Positions 43,831-55,845 of a stretch of DNA of 64,000 nt are shown here, in pieces. Under the pieces are notes generated by a model that was given only the letters and a program-made list of their open reading frames with translations, made no database searches and was not told the origin of the DNA. Numbering within the stretch: position 1 is the first letter of the stretch; each line of letters opens with the position of its first letter. Made by a program: the position numbers and the translations under genes. The stretch lies in NCBI GenBank assembly GCA_964019335.1, contig OZ025694.1, forward strand, positions 186,001-250,000. Reading direction: 5' to 3'. The DNA comes from Diplonema japonicum. Lineage: Eukaryota > Euglenozoa > Diplonemea > Diplonemida > Diplonemidae.

Positions 43831-45289
43831 CTGTAAAACAAAAATCCACCGGAAGATAAAATATCCGATTTTTTCTTCCGGACATTCTTTTGGGCACTTT
43901 TCTAAGGGGTACCTAGCCTGCCCTACGCACTGTACCCTCTGTCTGGAAAACTTATATTTCTGTTGCAAGAGTCTTAAGAACGGCAAAAATAAAATTCAAA
44001 TTAACAGACGAAAGCTGTATGCTCTAAAAAGGGGAAGGACATATCTCGCGACCCCTCCAGGTGCTGACCTCTTCAGGTGACTGAAATGATATTGCAAGTG
44101 GGAATATCTTCAGGTGAGAGGCACCCTTCAATGGCTGCGTCCCAGCAGGTTGGAGAGTACTTTTCCCGACAAGAACTAAAAAAGGGGCGAGGAAAGGGCA
44201 GCATCTTACCTGTCCGCCCGTCTGGCCGTCTTGTTTGCTGCCTTCGCAGCCTTGGCAGTGCGCCTGGCCTCGGCCTTAATGGCACAAATAGGTGAGGTCT
44301 GGGGGACAAACGCTAAGTGAACGTTTGTTTCTGAAAACAAGTTCACAGCAAAAGCCTGCATAGTGTGGACATTGTAGTCATCAAGGATGAGTAGGATGGG
44401 CTCGGTGGGTGCTCAGCCCGATGACTCGATGAGGTTGTAGCAAAGGGGAGAAACAAATCTTTTACCCAGAGCCGAAGCGTTTCCTGGGTGGCCCAGTGAG
44501 ATTTCGAAGCTGTTAAACTCCAGCCTTTTGGGGGGTGTGCAACACGAGGGACGGACCCGAGTTATTTCCTGCCGCGAGCTGGTTCTGTTTTTCCCGTGTA
44601 AATTAAACTGCGGGTGCAGTTTGCCACCAGTCAGGGAAACGCAAAACTGTCCGGTGACGGCGCGCTTGTCCCAAATCCCTAACCTTGACAACCTTGGGCA
44701 GCAGCTGGTCCATGTTCCAGGTCAACCGGCCTGATCTTCGTGAACCTCCTCGCTGCTTGGGTGTCTTTGGGGCTGCTAGACTTCCCTATTGTTGGGCTGG
44801 CGGCGGCTTTGTGATGCCATGCTTGGGGCACAGCTGGTTGGCCCTCTGCATACAGGCAGATGTCCGACGCTGCTACCGGCACCCCCCTTCCGTTCTGAGG
44901 CTTGCGACCCGCAGTAACGGGAGGGAGATCGACCTTGGAGCTACCAAAGCGGTGCTTCCAGTCTGATATACTGGACATTGGCTCCATGACGCAAACTCGC
45001 AAAAAATAAGAACAACCCTAAAGCAAGAACAAGAAGTGGTTTGGTTCAACAAGCTTGTGTAGAAGCAAACAATCAGGATCTGAGGTGTCTTTTAGTTCTT
45101 GGAAAAGTCCGTAATTCAATTCTCTGATTTTTGTTTGATTTTCTCTTGCTATAGAAACTAGTTTCATCTGTTTTCGGGTCCAGCCCTTTAATAAAAGGGG
45201 GGTCCCAGGAAAGAAATGTCCGGAAGAAAAAATATCCGGACCGCCAGAGCTTCCGGACATTTTATCTTCCGGTGATTTTTGTTTTACAG
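43831..45289 (-). mobile_element. pogo/Tigger-like Tc1-mariner DNA transposon, degraded
   Basis: The 1459-bp element starts CTGTAAAACAAAAATCCACC and ends with the inverse, TGATTTTTGTTTTACAG, flanked by TA on both sides (43829-43830 and 45290-45291), the Tc1/mariner target. Inverted ends extend about 60 bp, including CCGGAAGATAAAAT and TCCGGAAGAAAAAAT, with a small insertion in the right end. The interior carries DDE_1 transposase remnants on the minus strand. Confidence 0.88.
44073..45002 (-). pseudogene. DDE_1 (pogo-type) transposase pseudogene
   Basis: Minus-strand fragments in shifting frames: WNMDQ with the first catalytic Asp (44705-44719), then GIWDKRAVTGQFCVSLTGG (the DKRxVT block of pogo transposases), then NLHGK, and further down ILLILDDYNVH with the second catalytic Asp (~44362-44396) followed by HLAFVPQTS. 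Stops and frame changes separate the pieces. The N-terminal helix-turn-helix region is not clearly readable. The element cannot make a functional transposase. Confidence 0.82.
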
Positions 45290-45384
45290 TAATAATAATT
45301 TTCTTTTTTTTGTTCTTTTCCCCCCCTTCTTCTTTCTTTTTTTTCTTTTTGTTTCTTTTTTTTTTTTTTTTTTTGCCTTGTGGG

Positions 45385-45500
45385 AGAGCAACAACGACAT
45401 GGTCAGGCACCAGGATGCAGCCGCAGAAAGGTGACTGACGGGCACGTGTAGAGGATCCCCAGTCCACGGTGAGCACCAACCAGCGCACCGCAACAAATAA
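45385..45500 (+). mobile_element. LINE 3'-end remnant
   Basis: GGCACCAGGATGCAGCCGCA through ACGGTGAGCACC aligns with the 3' end of the LINE fragment at 17590-17690 (GGCACCAGACAGCAACCGCA, GGTGAGCACC). It is a very short, 5'-truncated insertion next to the pogo element. Confidence 0.7.
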
Positions 45501-46506
45501 TTCGCGTTTTCTTTCATTTTTATGGCTGGGGAACAATTAGCAAATGTGTTTTGGGTTGCAAAACACGTGCAGGTTTATAACCATGCACGTACTTCTTTCC
45601 TTCTTCTTTGACTTTTTTTTTTCTCTGCACCAGAATGTCAATAAACAGGCCAGCCCTTTCTTTAGGCCTCGGTTGCTATTTATTTTTTCTTTCTATCTAA
45701 TTTCTTTTTTTTTTTTTTTTTTACCAAATTCTTTTTTTATCTCCCCCTCCCTTCTTTTTCCACCCTTCCATAAAAAAAAAAAAAAAGAAATGGATATGAG
45801 ATTACGTAGCATTCACTCCTTTCCATTTTCAAAATATTGTTTTTTTTTTCTTCCCCTTTTTTTTCTATTGCTTTATTTGTTATCTCCCCCCCCCCCCCCC
45901 CCCCAATACGGATATTAATAGGGGTAAGGCTCTCTCCCCTGGGTATCTCGTGTGAATTCTCTTCCTTCCCCCCTTCAAAAAAAACTTCAAAAAAAAAAAA
46001 CGAAAGAAAATGGAAAAAAAGAAACACTGAAAGAATGGAGGAAAAAAAAAAAAAAAAAGAAAAAAAAAAAGAAATAAAAAGAAACTCACCGTCTCCCTTT
46101 TTTTTTTTTATTATTATTCTTATTTCTGTAAAGTGAAAAACGTCTGACTGTCAAGACTTGTCCGGAAAGATTCCCGACGCCCAAGAAGCTCTTCTAGTGG
46201 CCTTCAAGAATTTAAAAAAAAAGAAGAAAAAAAAAACGGAATTTTTAAGTAAAAAAACAAACTCGGAAATTCGTCAGTCTGGCACTTTTTCATTTTTTAC
46301 AGTATTTTTTTTCTTATTTTTTTTTTCTCACTATCTCTGTCTTCTACATCTTTTTCCTTTCTTTTCTTTCTTTCTTATTCTTTTTTTTTTTTCTTCTAGT
46401 AACAATAAAAAAAAAAAAATACAAGGAGCTCCCTGTTTCTCCCCCTTTACCATTGTTCTTGCTTGTGTTACAATTCACCTCAAGGGGATTGATGTGTGGG
46501 GATGCT

Positions 46507-46541
<35 letters not shown>

Positions 46542-47563
46542 TTCTCAAAAAGTGGAAGGAAAAAAAAAAAAAAAGAAGAAAAAAAAAAAAGAAGAATGAA
46601 AGAAAAGAAAAGAATTCCCTCACCAGAAATGTTCATCCCTGAAGCCGGCAAGCGCGTGTGCCTTGTGGCTGCGTTTTCAGAAGAATTTTCGTTACAAGAA
46701 GAACACTGTTGACACCTGGCAACGGGTTTTTAAAATGTAATAATACTCTTGAAAAGAACCCTGGTGGCATGTTTTTTTACGGTCTCGTGATCGGGCTTTC
46801 TGTCTTAGTTCCCACCCATCAAAGTGCTTTTTTTTTTTTTTTTTTTTTTTTTTATTATGTTTTATTCGTTTTTTTTCGCAGCATAAAAAAAAAAAAAAAA
46901 AAAATTAAAAAAAAAAATCAGCCGATTTGCAAGAAAAGGGGGAAGAGGGGGGGAGTCTCCTTTTTAACTTTGCGTTAGCCGGTACCTCTTTTGCTGCATC
47001 CCCCCACCCCCCCTTTTTTTCGCCGTATATCGGCAACTTATCCCCCCCCATTTTTTTTTTATTTCATCGTTTTTTATTTTAGGGAAACATGGAGACAATC
47101 AACAAAAAATTAGAAAGAAAAAAAAAAGAAATGAAACGAGAGAAGCAGCAACAACAACAACAACAACAACAAAAAAAAAAAAGAAAGAAAAAAGAAACAC
47201 TTTCACGCCTTTTCTTTTTTTTTTTTTTTAAAGGGCAACAAGAAACAAAAAGAAAAAAAAAGGAATTTAAAAAAAAAAAAAAAGAACGGGAGACTATGCA
47301 GATGAGAAGCAGAGGGCGTCTCACAAAGGCCTCCTTTTAACTCATCTATGTCTCATGGGTAAAAAAGAAAATAGTGAAACTAAGTGGCTATTATTTTCTT
47401 GAATTGGCGGAGCGGTGGACATCTCTCCGACATATCTCCCCCCCCCCCCCCCCCCATATCTTTCCTTTTTTTAAATTTTGAGTTGTCAGAAAATTGATCC
47501 TTTTTTTTTTTTTCACAGGGCGCCACCAACACCGGCCTCTTTTATCTTATATTTATAAACATT
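45501..47563. other. Gene-poor spacer of 2 kb
   Basis: Homopolymer runs of T, A and C with Lys/Phe frames. A CAG/CAA microsatellite lies at 47144-47171. A MITE-like repeat lies within it. No gene is supported. Confidence 0.55.
46126..46302. mobile_element. MITE-like element with CTGTAAA inverted ends
   Basis: CTGTAAAGTGAAAAA at the left and TTTTTCATTTTTTACAG at the right are imperfect inverted repeats 177 bp apart; the GACTG core inside each arm also pairs. The ends begin like those of the pogo element at 43831. There is no coding capacity. Target duplication is unclear. Confidence 0.5.
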
Positions 47564-47567
47564 TTAA

Positions 47568-48430
47568 CTAAAGGACCATGAGGACATATGTGTCCTTAAG
47601 AAAAAAATTATCTTTTCTATGTGACACTTTTTTGTGCCACACAGCCCCTGGACTTTACTAAGACCCATTGTTCCCTTGTTGAGAGCAGCTTTCTTAGGAC
47701 CTTCAGAAGTGCTTCTTCCAACTCCAGCACCACCTCAGATGAGGGTGGTGTGCGCTGGGGGACAAATATCAACCGTATACCGGCCAGGAAGTGACATGGG
47801 TACAGGGGTCCAGCAACATCGAACAGCAACATGGATAGGCTACAACTTTTCAGTTTGTTTATCACAAACAGCTTGCTGAGGTCCATTATCAGCTGTTCGA
47901 AGGTGTATGCCACATCCAAGGGCACCACATTCGACGCAGACGGGCACAACTGAACACCTGGATCGCCGTCTGGGTTCTGCCCGCCTTGATGGACGAAGTC
48001 TGCAGGGCGGGCGTCAAGGACTGCTGGTCTACAAAGGAAGAGATTGCAACGCCTTACATAGGCCGTGTCCTGGGCCGCTCCACATTTATCCATATCTTCT
48101 TGTTGTGTCCGTCCGCCAGGACCCAATGTTGGAAGAAAATCGACATCTGCGGGGGAAAAAAAAAGTGGGGGTGGCTGTCCTCCGCCCAAGCCTCGAGTGG
48201 GTTGAGCAAGGTCGCTCGTGGTCGTATATTTCCTCTCCCGACCCCGTATGAACACTAAGTAAGCCCCCCTGCATGGAAAATAAACTGTTTTTTTTACCCC
48301 CTGGGTCACGTGCTTTTTAAAGGGTATAGTGTACTTTCCTATGGTTAAACTCTCGCATTTTTTTTTTTCCGGGTTCGTAAATGGACGATCCTTGGCACTT
48401 TTTTCGCCAAAACCCCCGGTCCTTTAGTGG
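47568..48430. mobile_element. TTAA-flanked non-autonomous element, possible piggyBac relative
   Basis: The sequence between two TTAA sites (47564-47567 and 48431-48434) begins CTAAAGGACC and ends GGTCCTTTAGTGG, an inverted repeat with a 3-base offset. Length is 863 bp. Interior GC content is higher than in the flanks. Frames exist on both strands (largest 47617-48309, minus) but none shows a recognisable transposase motif. Confidence 0.6.
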
Positions 48431-48454
48431 TTAATAATAATAAAAAAGAAAATT

Positions 48455-48512
<58 letters not shown>

Positions 48513-50995
48513 CTTAATTTTTATTTCTTTTGCTGGAACAAAGTGCGCAAACTTTGAAAAAAGAATTGTTGCAAAAAAAAAAAAAAAAAAAAAAAAAAAG
48601 AAAAAGGAGTATACCGTTTATCTTTTAAGTGAAAACGGCTTTGCAAATGCGTATACATACCTACAGACCAAGAGGAAGGGGCCGCGCTTGCAAATCGCAT
48701 GAGTCAAGCCATCAACTCCAGCTCTGTTAACAATGTGGTTTTTTTTTTTTTTTTTTTTTTCCTCCCGTGCCATTGACAATATCGTCAATCAGGTAAACCA
48801 CACAGTGTTAATACTAGTGATAAAAAATAAAAAAAATAAAAAAATAAAAGAGAAGCACACAGGAAGAAGGTTGCCGTCCCACCACGAAAAATTATGTTTG
48901 TGTGCACTGGGAAAGATTTTCTTTTTTTTTTTTTTTTTTGCTTTTATAAAAATAAACAAGGTTATGCGGACTATTCTTTTAAGTGGAAGAAAAAAGAAGG
49001 ATCAATGAGGAGAACTTTTTTTTTTTTTTAAAAGAGCTGGAAGGAAACGGGGGGGTGTGGAGGGAAGAAAGAAGAAGAGAAAAAAAAAATCTTTTTTTCT
49101 TCTTCTCTTTTTCCCTTATTTCCCACTTCCAAGTTTTCCAGACTCATTTGTCATCACGAAAAAAAAAAAGAAGAAAAAAAAGAACTAGTGTAAATCACTT
49201 AAAATTTTGCCCGGGAAGAAGGTACAGGGGTGATTGTGTTTCCCCAGCGTTTTGTCTTCCTCCCCGCTGTGTCACACTGCATGGCACCACTAAAATCGGG
49301 ACAACTTTTTTTTTTCCGGGAAAAAAATATTTTAAAAAAAAGAGATTTACAGTATGCAGAAAGAAAAAAAAAAAAAAAAGAACGAAAAAAAAAAAGAAAA
49401 AAGAAAAAAACGATGAAAAAAAAAAAAAAAAAAAAAAGAATTTACACAAAAAGCAGGCGCTTAAGAACGTGGGGGTTTTCTTATTTTTTTTTTGTTTTTG
49501 TTTTTTTTTTGTTTTGTTTTTAAAGCTAGGTATTTTTGCTGCCAAAAAAAAAAAAAGAAGGAAAGAATAAAAAAAAATAAAATAAACTTTTTGACGGCAA
49601 AATCATTAGGTGGCTTTGTTTCACGACACTCTGTAATTACTTCACCGCTGCAGGTAAGTGGTTTTTTTTTTTTTTCCTTCTTTTTTTTATTGTTCTTCTT
49701 TACACGACACTTGATTATTATTCACCCACGAAGTGCACAAAAGCCTGTATTTTGCTTTTTTTGTGCTAAAGTAGAAAAGGGCACCGCCTCTTGAAGTAAT
49801 TTCAGAATAGTGATTTTTTTTTTTTTTTACTATAACAACACACCCCTCCCTCCCCCCCCCTCCTTTGATGTAGTAGACAGTGAATGGCCCGAATTTCATA
49901 TTACATATGTATATAGGTCATGTGAAAAGTTTCTTTTAGAGGGGGGGGGGTGGGGACAACACTGCAGCAGGGCTAGCTGGGTTGATCTTTTTTTTTTCTC
50001 CTTTCCCCTCTCCCCCATCCTCTCCATAAATTAACGAAGTCTTTTGCAGGTGAGTTTTTTTTTTTTTTTTTTTTTTTATTTCTTTTTTTTTTTTTTTTTA
50101 TTTCCTTCTTTTTGTCCAAGTAATCAAAACTGGTGAATAGGTGTATATTTCCAGAGCCGAGTGGATGCTGCATTTTCTTTTTTTATATTTTTTCAAAAAA
50201 AAAAAAAAAAAAGAAGGAAGAAAAAAAAAAAAAGAAGAAAAAAAAAAACATGCATGGCCTTCTGAGAGAGTCTTAAACAGTGGCCAAGCACTAACCTCAG
50301 TTAGTACCTTTTTTTCTTTTTTTTTTTTTAGTATTTCCCGACCAGAAGTCGCAGGAAATTTCCCTTTGCTCATTCCGCCCCTTACCTATTCTGAAACTTC
50401 TCCTTATATTTTTATAGAGGGTGACAAGAAGGGCACGGGTTCTTTTATTTTTATGTTATATTCTAGTTTGTTATACTTCCCCTCCCCCCCTCTTTTTGTC
50501 TCGGTGAGCACTCTGTGGCGAACACGATGCATTCTTGAGTCTTATTTTGTTTTCCTCCCTCCCTCTTTTCATTTCTCATTTTGACAGAAGTATGAAGCGG
50601 GGGTGGGGGGGATTGTACGGATTGCAAAAATTAATCTTTTTTTTTCAAATATTATTATAATTATTATAATTTATTGGTACTTTAGTACTTTAAATCTGCC
50701 TTTTTTTTTTCTTTTTTTTTTTCTTTCCTCCACCCTTTTCTTATAGTTGAATAAAATGTTTGTAAAGTACAGTCAACAGGGCAAGAAAAAAAGGGTGAAG
50801 GGAGAAAGGTTAGTGAATAAAATAAAAATAAAAAAATATTTAAGAAAAAAAAAAAAATAATAGTGAAATTAAATCGACATGTGAGAAAAGTGTATGTTTA
50901 AGAACTTTGGACCTTCTGTGATGAACTAAAAAAAAAAAAAAACAAAAAAAAAAAAAAAAACAAAAAAAAGCAAAATTAGTTGATCTCCCAGTGGT

Positions 50996-51036
<41 letters not shown>

Positions 51037-52084
51037 CAAGATTTTTTTATAGCTAGCTGACAGAGAGAAAAAAAAAATGTTTCATAAAAAAAAAAAACTA
51101 AAGCAAACCAAAAGAAAAGGGTAGTAATTTGAAAAAGAAGTTCAAAAGAAAAAAGAAAAAATTGTCTATTTTTTTTTTTCAAAACCAACGTTCGCCCTAA
51201 GGCTAAGAGGAACCTCTCATGTTTATCTATATGCGAGTATGTGCCTTCTGTGAATCAAAAAGAAAAACTTTTTTAAAAAAGAAAAAGCAAATGGCGAGAA
51301 ACAGTGGCACCCTCTGTAGTATTTTTGCATTATTCATTTTTTCATTATTCATTATTGTTTTCTTTTTTCGACCTTCTTGCAAATAAAGTTTTACAGCACT
51401 TTCCTTTTTCTCTGTCTCACCACCATTTTTTTTTTTTCAATCTAAGAAAAGAAAGAACAAGAGGCTAAGAATTCTATTTTTTTTTCTCGTCTTTTTCTTT
51501 GGGGAAGAAAAAAAAGGGGGGAGGGTGTTAATGGCACGAAGTGTTTTGTAATAAATCCTTTTTTTTTTTTTTTTTTTTTTTTGTAACTCAATTCGCCATT
51601 TGCCCAAACTTTCTTTTTCGTGTTTTTAAATTTATGATGTTATTGATTTAAAAATACGATTTTTTTTTTTCCCTTCAATTTCAGATTTCTTTCTTAAAAA
51701 AAGAAAAATAAGACCATTTTTTTTATTAAAAAAAATACAACTAATCCGCCACTACCTTAGGTGCCCCCGTGCTCTGTTCCAGCTTAATCTCCCTCCTCCC
51801 CCGCGTACGGCTTTTTAACATAATAAAAAGGGGGAGCAAGAGGGAGTAGGAGAAAAGTGCTCAGGCAAAGGAAGGGGTTATAGCCAGGGTTTTCGGTAAC
51901 AAAAAAGAAAAATGCTAAAGAAGAAACGAAAGAAAAAAAGAAAAAAATGGAGGGGAGAGAAAAGAGAAAAAGGAAAGATAAACAGTGGTCGAAAAAAAAA
52001 AAAAAAAAAAAAAAAACGCACACACACACACACACACTCACAAAACATACTTTATTAACGGTTTTCTGTATTTTTTGAGTTCCT

Positions 52085-52165
52085 GCAGTGCCCCTGACAA
52101 ACTCCCGTGCCAAAAAAAAAAAAAAAAAAAAAAAAAAAACCGACATTTGTCAGTCCGGCACTTTG
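52085..52165. repeat. Inverted repeat enclosing an A-run
   Basis: CAGTGCCCCTGACAAAC (52085-52101) and TTTGTCAGTCCGGCACTTTG (52146-52165) are imperfect inverted repeats around an A28 tract. GTCAGTCyGGCACTTT also occurs near 46272, so it belongs to a dispersed family. Confidence 0.6.
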
Positions 52166-52749
52166 TTCTTTTTTTTTTTTAAATTCCATTTTGGGTTACT
52201 TAAAATAAGTTTTACTTTCAGCAACTGTGCCAAACAAATGCTAAAAAAAAACCGACTTTTTTTTTTTTTTTTTATCCTTTCATTTTTTGCCTCCAAAAAA
52301 AAAAAAAAAAAAAAAAAAAGGAATTATAGGCACTGGATATCTACACTTTATTAAGGTACAAAAAAAAAGGAGGGCATGGGAGGGAAGGTGAAAAGAAGAA
52401 AAGTGGAGGGAAGAAGAAGCGAGCGCAACTGATGCTGCCAATGCCCATGGTAGTTATTTGTTATATTCTGTTGTTTATACCTCCTCCATTTTTACTCTAC
52501 TTCTCTTGTTTCACCCTTCTCCCATCAGAGCCCAAAAAGAAAACATTTTCGAGAAATATAGAAAAGTAAGATATCCCTATTGGTTCCGCCCCCTATTTTT
52601 TTTTTTTAAAGAAAAACTTATTGGAGAACCTTGGGATTTCCTTGTTTTTTTTGTCCCCCCCTTTCTGTCTTTTTTCTTATTATTCAGCTTCAAAATAATA
52701 TGGTTTTAAATACAAACTTAACTTTTTTTTTTTTTGTGCCGAGTTAGCT

Positions 52750-52751
<2 letters not shown>

Positions 52752-52805
<54 letters not shown>

Positions 52806-52832
52806 CCTTAATTCTCCCCCTTCTCAGCGGGG

Positions 52833-52870
<38 letters not shown>
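52752..52870. repeat. T51 and A38 runs in hairpin configuration
   Basis: An uninterrupted run of ~51 T, a 30-base spacer, then ~38 A; the two runs can pair. A similar T57...A27 pair lies at 48456-48599. Confidence 0.9.
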
Positions 52871-52872
<2 letters not shown>

Positions 52873-53956
52873 CAACCAACAAGGTAACAAGATTTAGACC
52901 ATATTATTATTTTGTTCTGTTTTTTTTTTTTTTTGTTCTCAAAGAGGATAAGCAAGAGTATGGAAAAAAAAAAAGAAAAAAAAAAGAAAAAAAAGAATAA
53001 GATGTAGTCGAATCGGCGAAAGGTTGTGTCAACAGCTTGGTTTTCCTTTTTTTTTTTTCCCCCAGATTTAACTATAGTATTCCTACAACCCCAGTATTCA
53101 GGAACCGATATTTTTTCGTCAGGAAATAATGCGGTGGAAGAAAAATAAAAACGATAGCAATTACCAATATGCTTGCTTTTTTTCTTCGTGTCCGCCTGAC
53201 CATGGGCAAAGGGCTTTTCTTTTTTTTAAAAAAGATTTCCCATTTCTTCTTTATTTGCTTTTTCTCAGTGAATCCCCCCCTTTTTTTTTCCCCCACCAAA
53301 CCTCCCTCCTTTTCTTCTTTTTCCCATTTAAAAAACGTGCGAATTTACTTTTTTTCCTTTTTTTTTTCTTCCTCTCTTTTTTTTTTTTTCCTTTTTTGTC
53401 TTTCTTCACCCTCTTCTTGAGCACTAGAACGTTGAAAGGTTCTACCCTTGGCTGAGGGGAAGAAAAAAAAAAAAGGAAAGAAAAGAACGAAAAGAGCAGA
53501 AAGAAAGAAATTGTTTTTTCTCCCTCCCCTTGTTTTCTTTTTTTTTGTTTCTCCCCCCTTTTTTTTGCCCTCCATCTCATCACTTACCCATTCCCTTGAA
53601 TTGATCTCCTACTTACTTTATGCTTGCAAAATCAAAGGGAACAGGCCCCCTTACCTTCCAGCAGGTTAAAGAAAAAAAAGAAATTTAAAAAAAAAAAAAA
53701 AAAAAGAAAATAGGAGACAAAAGATTTTCGGTGTTAAAGTAGTACAACAACAAAAAATGGGATTTTTTTTTTTTTTTTTTTAAATTTCCCAAAAAAAAAG
53801 AAAAGAAAAAATAAAAAATAAAGAGAAAACACCCGGGAGCGTTACAAGAAAATATTTTTTTTTTTCCCTCCTCCTCCTCCTCCCGTCCCATTCCCCCTTT
53901 TTTTTTCTGTTTTTTTTTTTTTTTTTTTTTTTTTTTTCCCCAAACAACGTACAAAA

Positions 53957-53991
<35 letters not shown>

Positions 53992-54019
53992 AAAAAAGGG
54001 GAAGGGGGGGAAAATATAT

Positions 54020-55516
54020 ATGAGCCCAGCGGCAAACCCACCACCAGGCGGCCCACTAGCAGCTTTGCGAACATTAAACCTATCGCTCAATGAATTAGAG
54101 AGCGCAATGAAAGTTATTGAAAAGCTCAGGCACAGCCCCGGGATGTTTGAACGAGACGCGGTTTTACAAGAAACGAAGCTCTGGTGCCTCATCCAGAAGC
54201 CAAAACACCTGAGAAAGGAGTGGAAAAAAACCTGCAACGCCGTGAAGAAACAAAGGAGAAAACGGCACAAAACGACGAATATACGAAAACAACTCCACAC
54301 CACCAAGATGTTCGCGATGAAAATGGCGGATCACACAAAAACAATTCAGAACATGAGCACACTCAAGGCAATCACAAACAACCCTGAAAAAACCCCCGAA
54401 CCTGAAACTAAAACCGAAAAAACCACCACAACCACTAGCCGTGCTTGCTATATATGCAACAGAAGGTACAAAACACTCCACCCTTTCTACCACATGATGT
54501 GCCCGCCATGCGGAGATTTTAACTACTCAAAGAGATTTTCCCGCCGTGACCTGTCAGGGAAAACGGTAATCGTGACAGGAGCAAGGATTAAAATCGGGTT
54601 TCAAATAGCATTGAAGCTTCTTCGCGACGGTGCCGTCGTCATTGCAACAACAAGATACACAATGGACGCGAAGGACCGGTACAGCCAAGAGAAGGATTTT
54701 GATGATTGGAAGGAGAACCTTATCATTTTGGGTTTAGATTTAAAGGATTTCACATCTGTTAGAGCATTTTGCAGTTTTGTTGAACAGACTTGCGGGGAGG
54801 GGGGTGTCTTCGCCATTATCAACAATGCGGCACAAACCATCGCGAGACCCGATGACTACTACAAGGAGCTTCGGAAGAAAGAAGCGGATGTAAAGCCAAT
54901 AAAAGGCGCAAAAATATCGTACATTGAGTTTCACGGCAACGAAGAAAAACAACAACAACAACAACAACAGAAAATCACGGTGGAAAGCCCCGCACTTTCC
55001 CGTAATATGTACGACACCTCCCAGGAGTACACCGACACCAGGAGGTCCAACACATGGGTCGCAAAACTAGGAAACACATCCGCCGAGGAACTATGCGATG
55101 TTTTCTCAGTGAACTGCATTGCACCGTTCGCGCTGAACTCGCAGCTTTTTAACGTCTTGAAAGGCACCCCAAGCGATCCTCATTACATCATCAATGTATC
55201 TGCCATGGAAGGGGTCTTTTACAAGAACTTTAAGAGCGTCAACCATCCTCACACCAACATGGCGAAGGCCTCGCTGAACATGATGACGCGTACTTCAGGC
55301 GAGCACTATGCGAAGTATAATATCCTCATGAACGCTGTGGACACGGGTTGGGTGACGGACGAGGTGCCGCTTCACATGAAGCTTCGCAACATAGCGAACA
55401 ACAAGGTTGCGCCTCTCGACGAAGTTGACGGTGCTTCGAGGGTGCTCGACCCCATCTACGCCAGAAGCGACGTTCATTCGAGGTTTTGGAAGGATTATAA
55501 AGTTTCGCTTTGGTGA
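54020..55516 (+). CDS. Zinc-finger-containing divergent short-chain dehydrogenase/reductase
   Basis: 498 residues in one exon. The N-terminal ~130 residues are basic and helical. A four-cysteine zinc site (C143, C146, C161, C164; CYICNRRY, MCPPCGDFNYS) directly precedes a Rossmann SDR domain (~180-470). The cofactor motif is TGARIKIG (186-193), with Lys where classical SDRs have Gly. NNAAQT is present, and a Ser lies in INVSAMEG. The catalytic Tyr-x3-Lys site reads T412-N-M-A-K416 (HTNMAKAS), lacking the Tyr. This TGARIKIG/HTNMAK combination marks a divergent SDR group whose substrate I do not know. A CAA-encoded Gln tract (54947-54970) sits in a loop. It may be a nucleotide-binding or regulatory rather than redox protein. 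Confidence 0.9.
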   Translation: MSPAANPPPGGPLAALRTLNLSLNELESAMKVIEKLRHSPGMFERDAVLQETKLWCLIQKPKHLRKEWKKTCNAVKKQRRKRHKTTNIRKQLHTTKMFAMKMADHTKTIQNMSTLKAITNNPEKTPEPETKTEKTTTTTSRACYICNRRYKTLHPFYHMMCPPCGDFNYSKRFSRRDLSGKTVIVTGARIKIGFQIALKLLRDGAVVIATTRYTMDAKDRYSQEKDFDDWKENLIILGLDLKDFTSVRAFCSFVEQTCGEGGVFAIINNAAQTIARPDDYYKELRKKEADVKPIKGAKISYIEFHGNEEKQQQQQQQKITVESPALSRNMYDTSQEYTDTRRSNTWVAKLGNTSAEELCDVFSVNCIAPFALNSQLFNVLKGTPSDPHYIINVSAMEGVFYKNFKSVNHPHTNMAKASLNMMTRTSGEHYAKYNILMNAVDTGWVTDEVPLHMKLRNIANNKVAPLDEVDGASRVLDPIYARSDVHSRFWKDYKVSLW

Positions 55517-55845
55517 ACCCGGGTTTTCTTCTTCTTTTTTTTTTTTTTTTTTTTTTTTTTCCCTTCGCTCTGTTGTTCTCTTCTTCCGTATTTTGCCTCG
55601 AAAAACAAAAAAAAAAAAGAATTCCCTCTAACCAGTGCCGAGTAAAAAATTGGCACCATTTCGAGATGCAGCGGAAGTAGTGGGGCTATGGGGCTATGGG
55701 GGGAAGGGGGGAGGGTTTAGTACTTTTTATTTAGTTCGTCTCCCTCTCCTCCCCCCGTCTTTTTTTTTTTTAAAATTTAATTTTTGTCCATTATATCTTC
55801 TTTTTCCCCTTCATTCCTCTCTTGTTTGTTTTTATATTTCGGCAC

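Larger units (their letters stand above)
48435..54019. other. Gene desert of 5.6 kb dominated by homopolymers
   Basis: Long T and A runs, a (CA)n tract at 52018-52042, and only low-complexity frames. A few GC-balanced islands (for example 48630-48730, 49200-49290, 49595-49660, 50030-50060) end at good GT donor sites but do not join into a readable protein. No tRNA, rRNA or snRNA was recognised. Confidence 0.55.

Noticed and set aside
46586-46712. Short frame MKEKKRIPSPEMFIPEAGKR
   Set aside because: Under 45 codons, emerging from A-runs, no homology and no neighbouring exon.
47089-47340. 83-codon frame rich in Lys, Glu and Gln starting METINKKLERKK
   Set aside because: It is produced by A-runs and a CAG/CAA microsatellite; no conserved-looking core.
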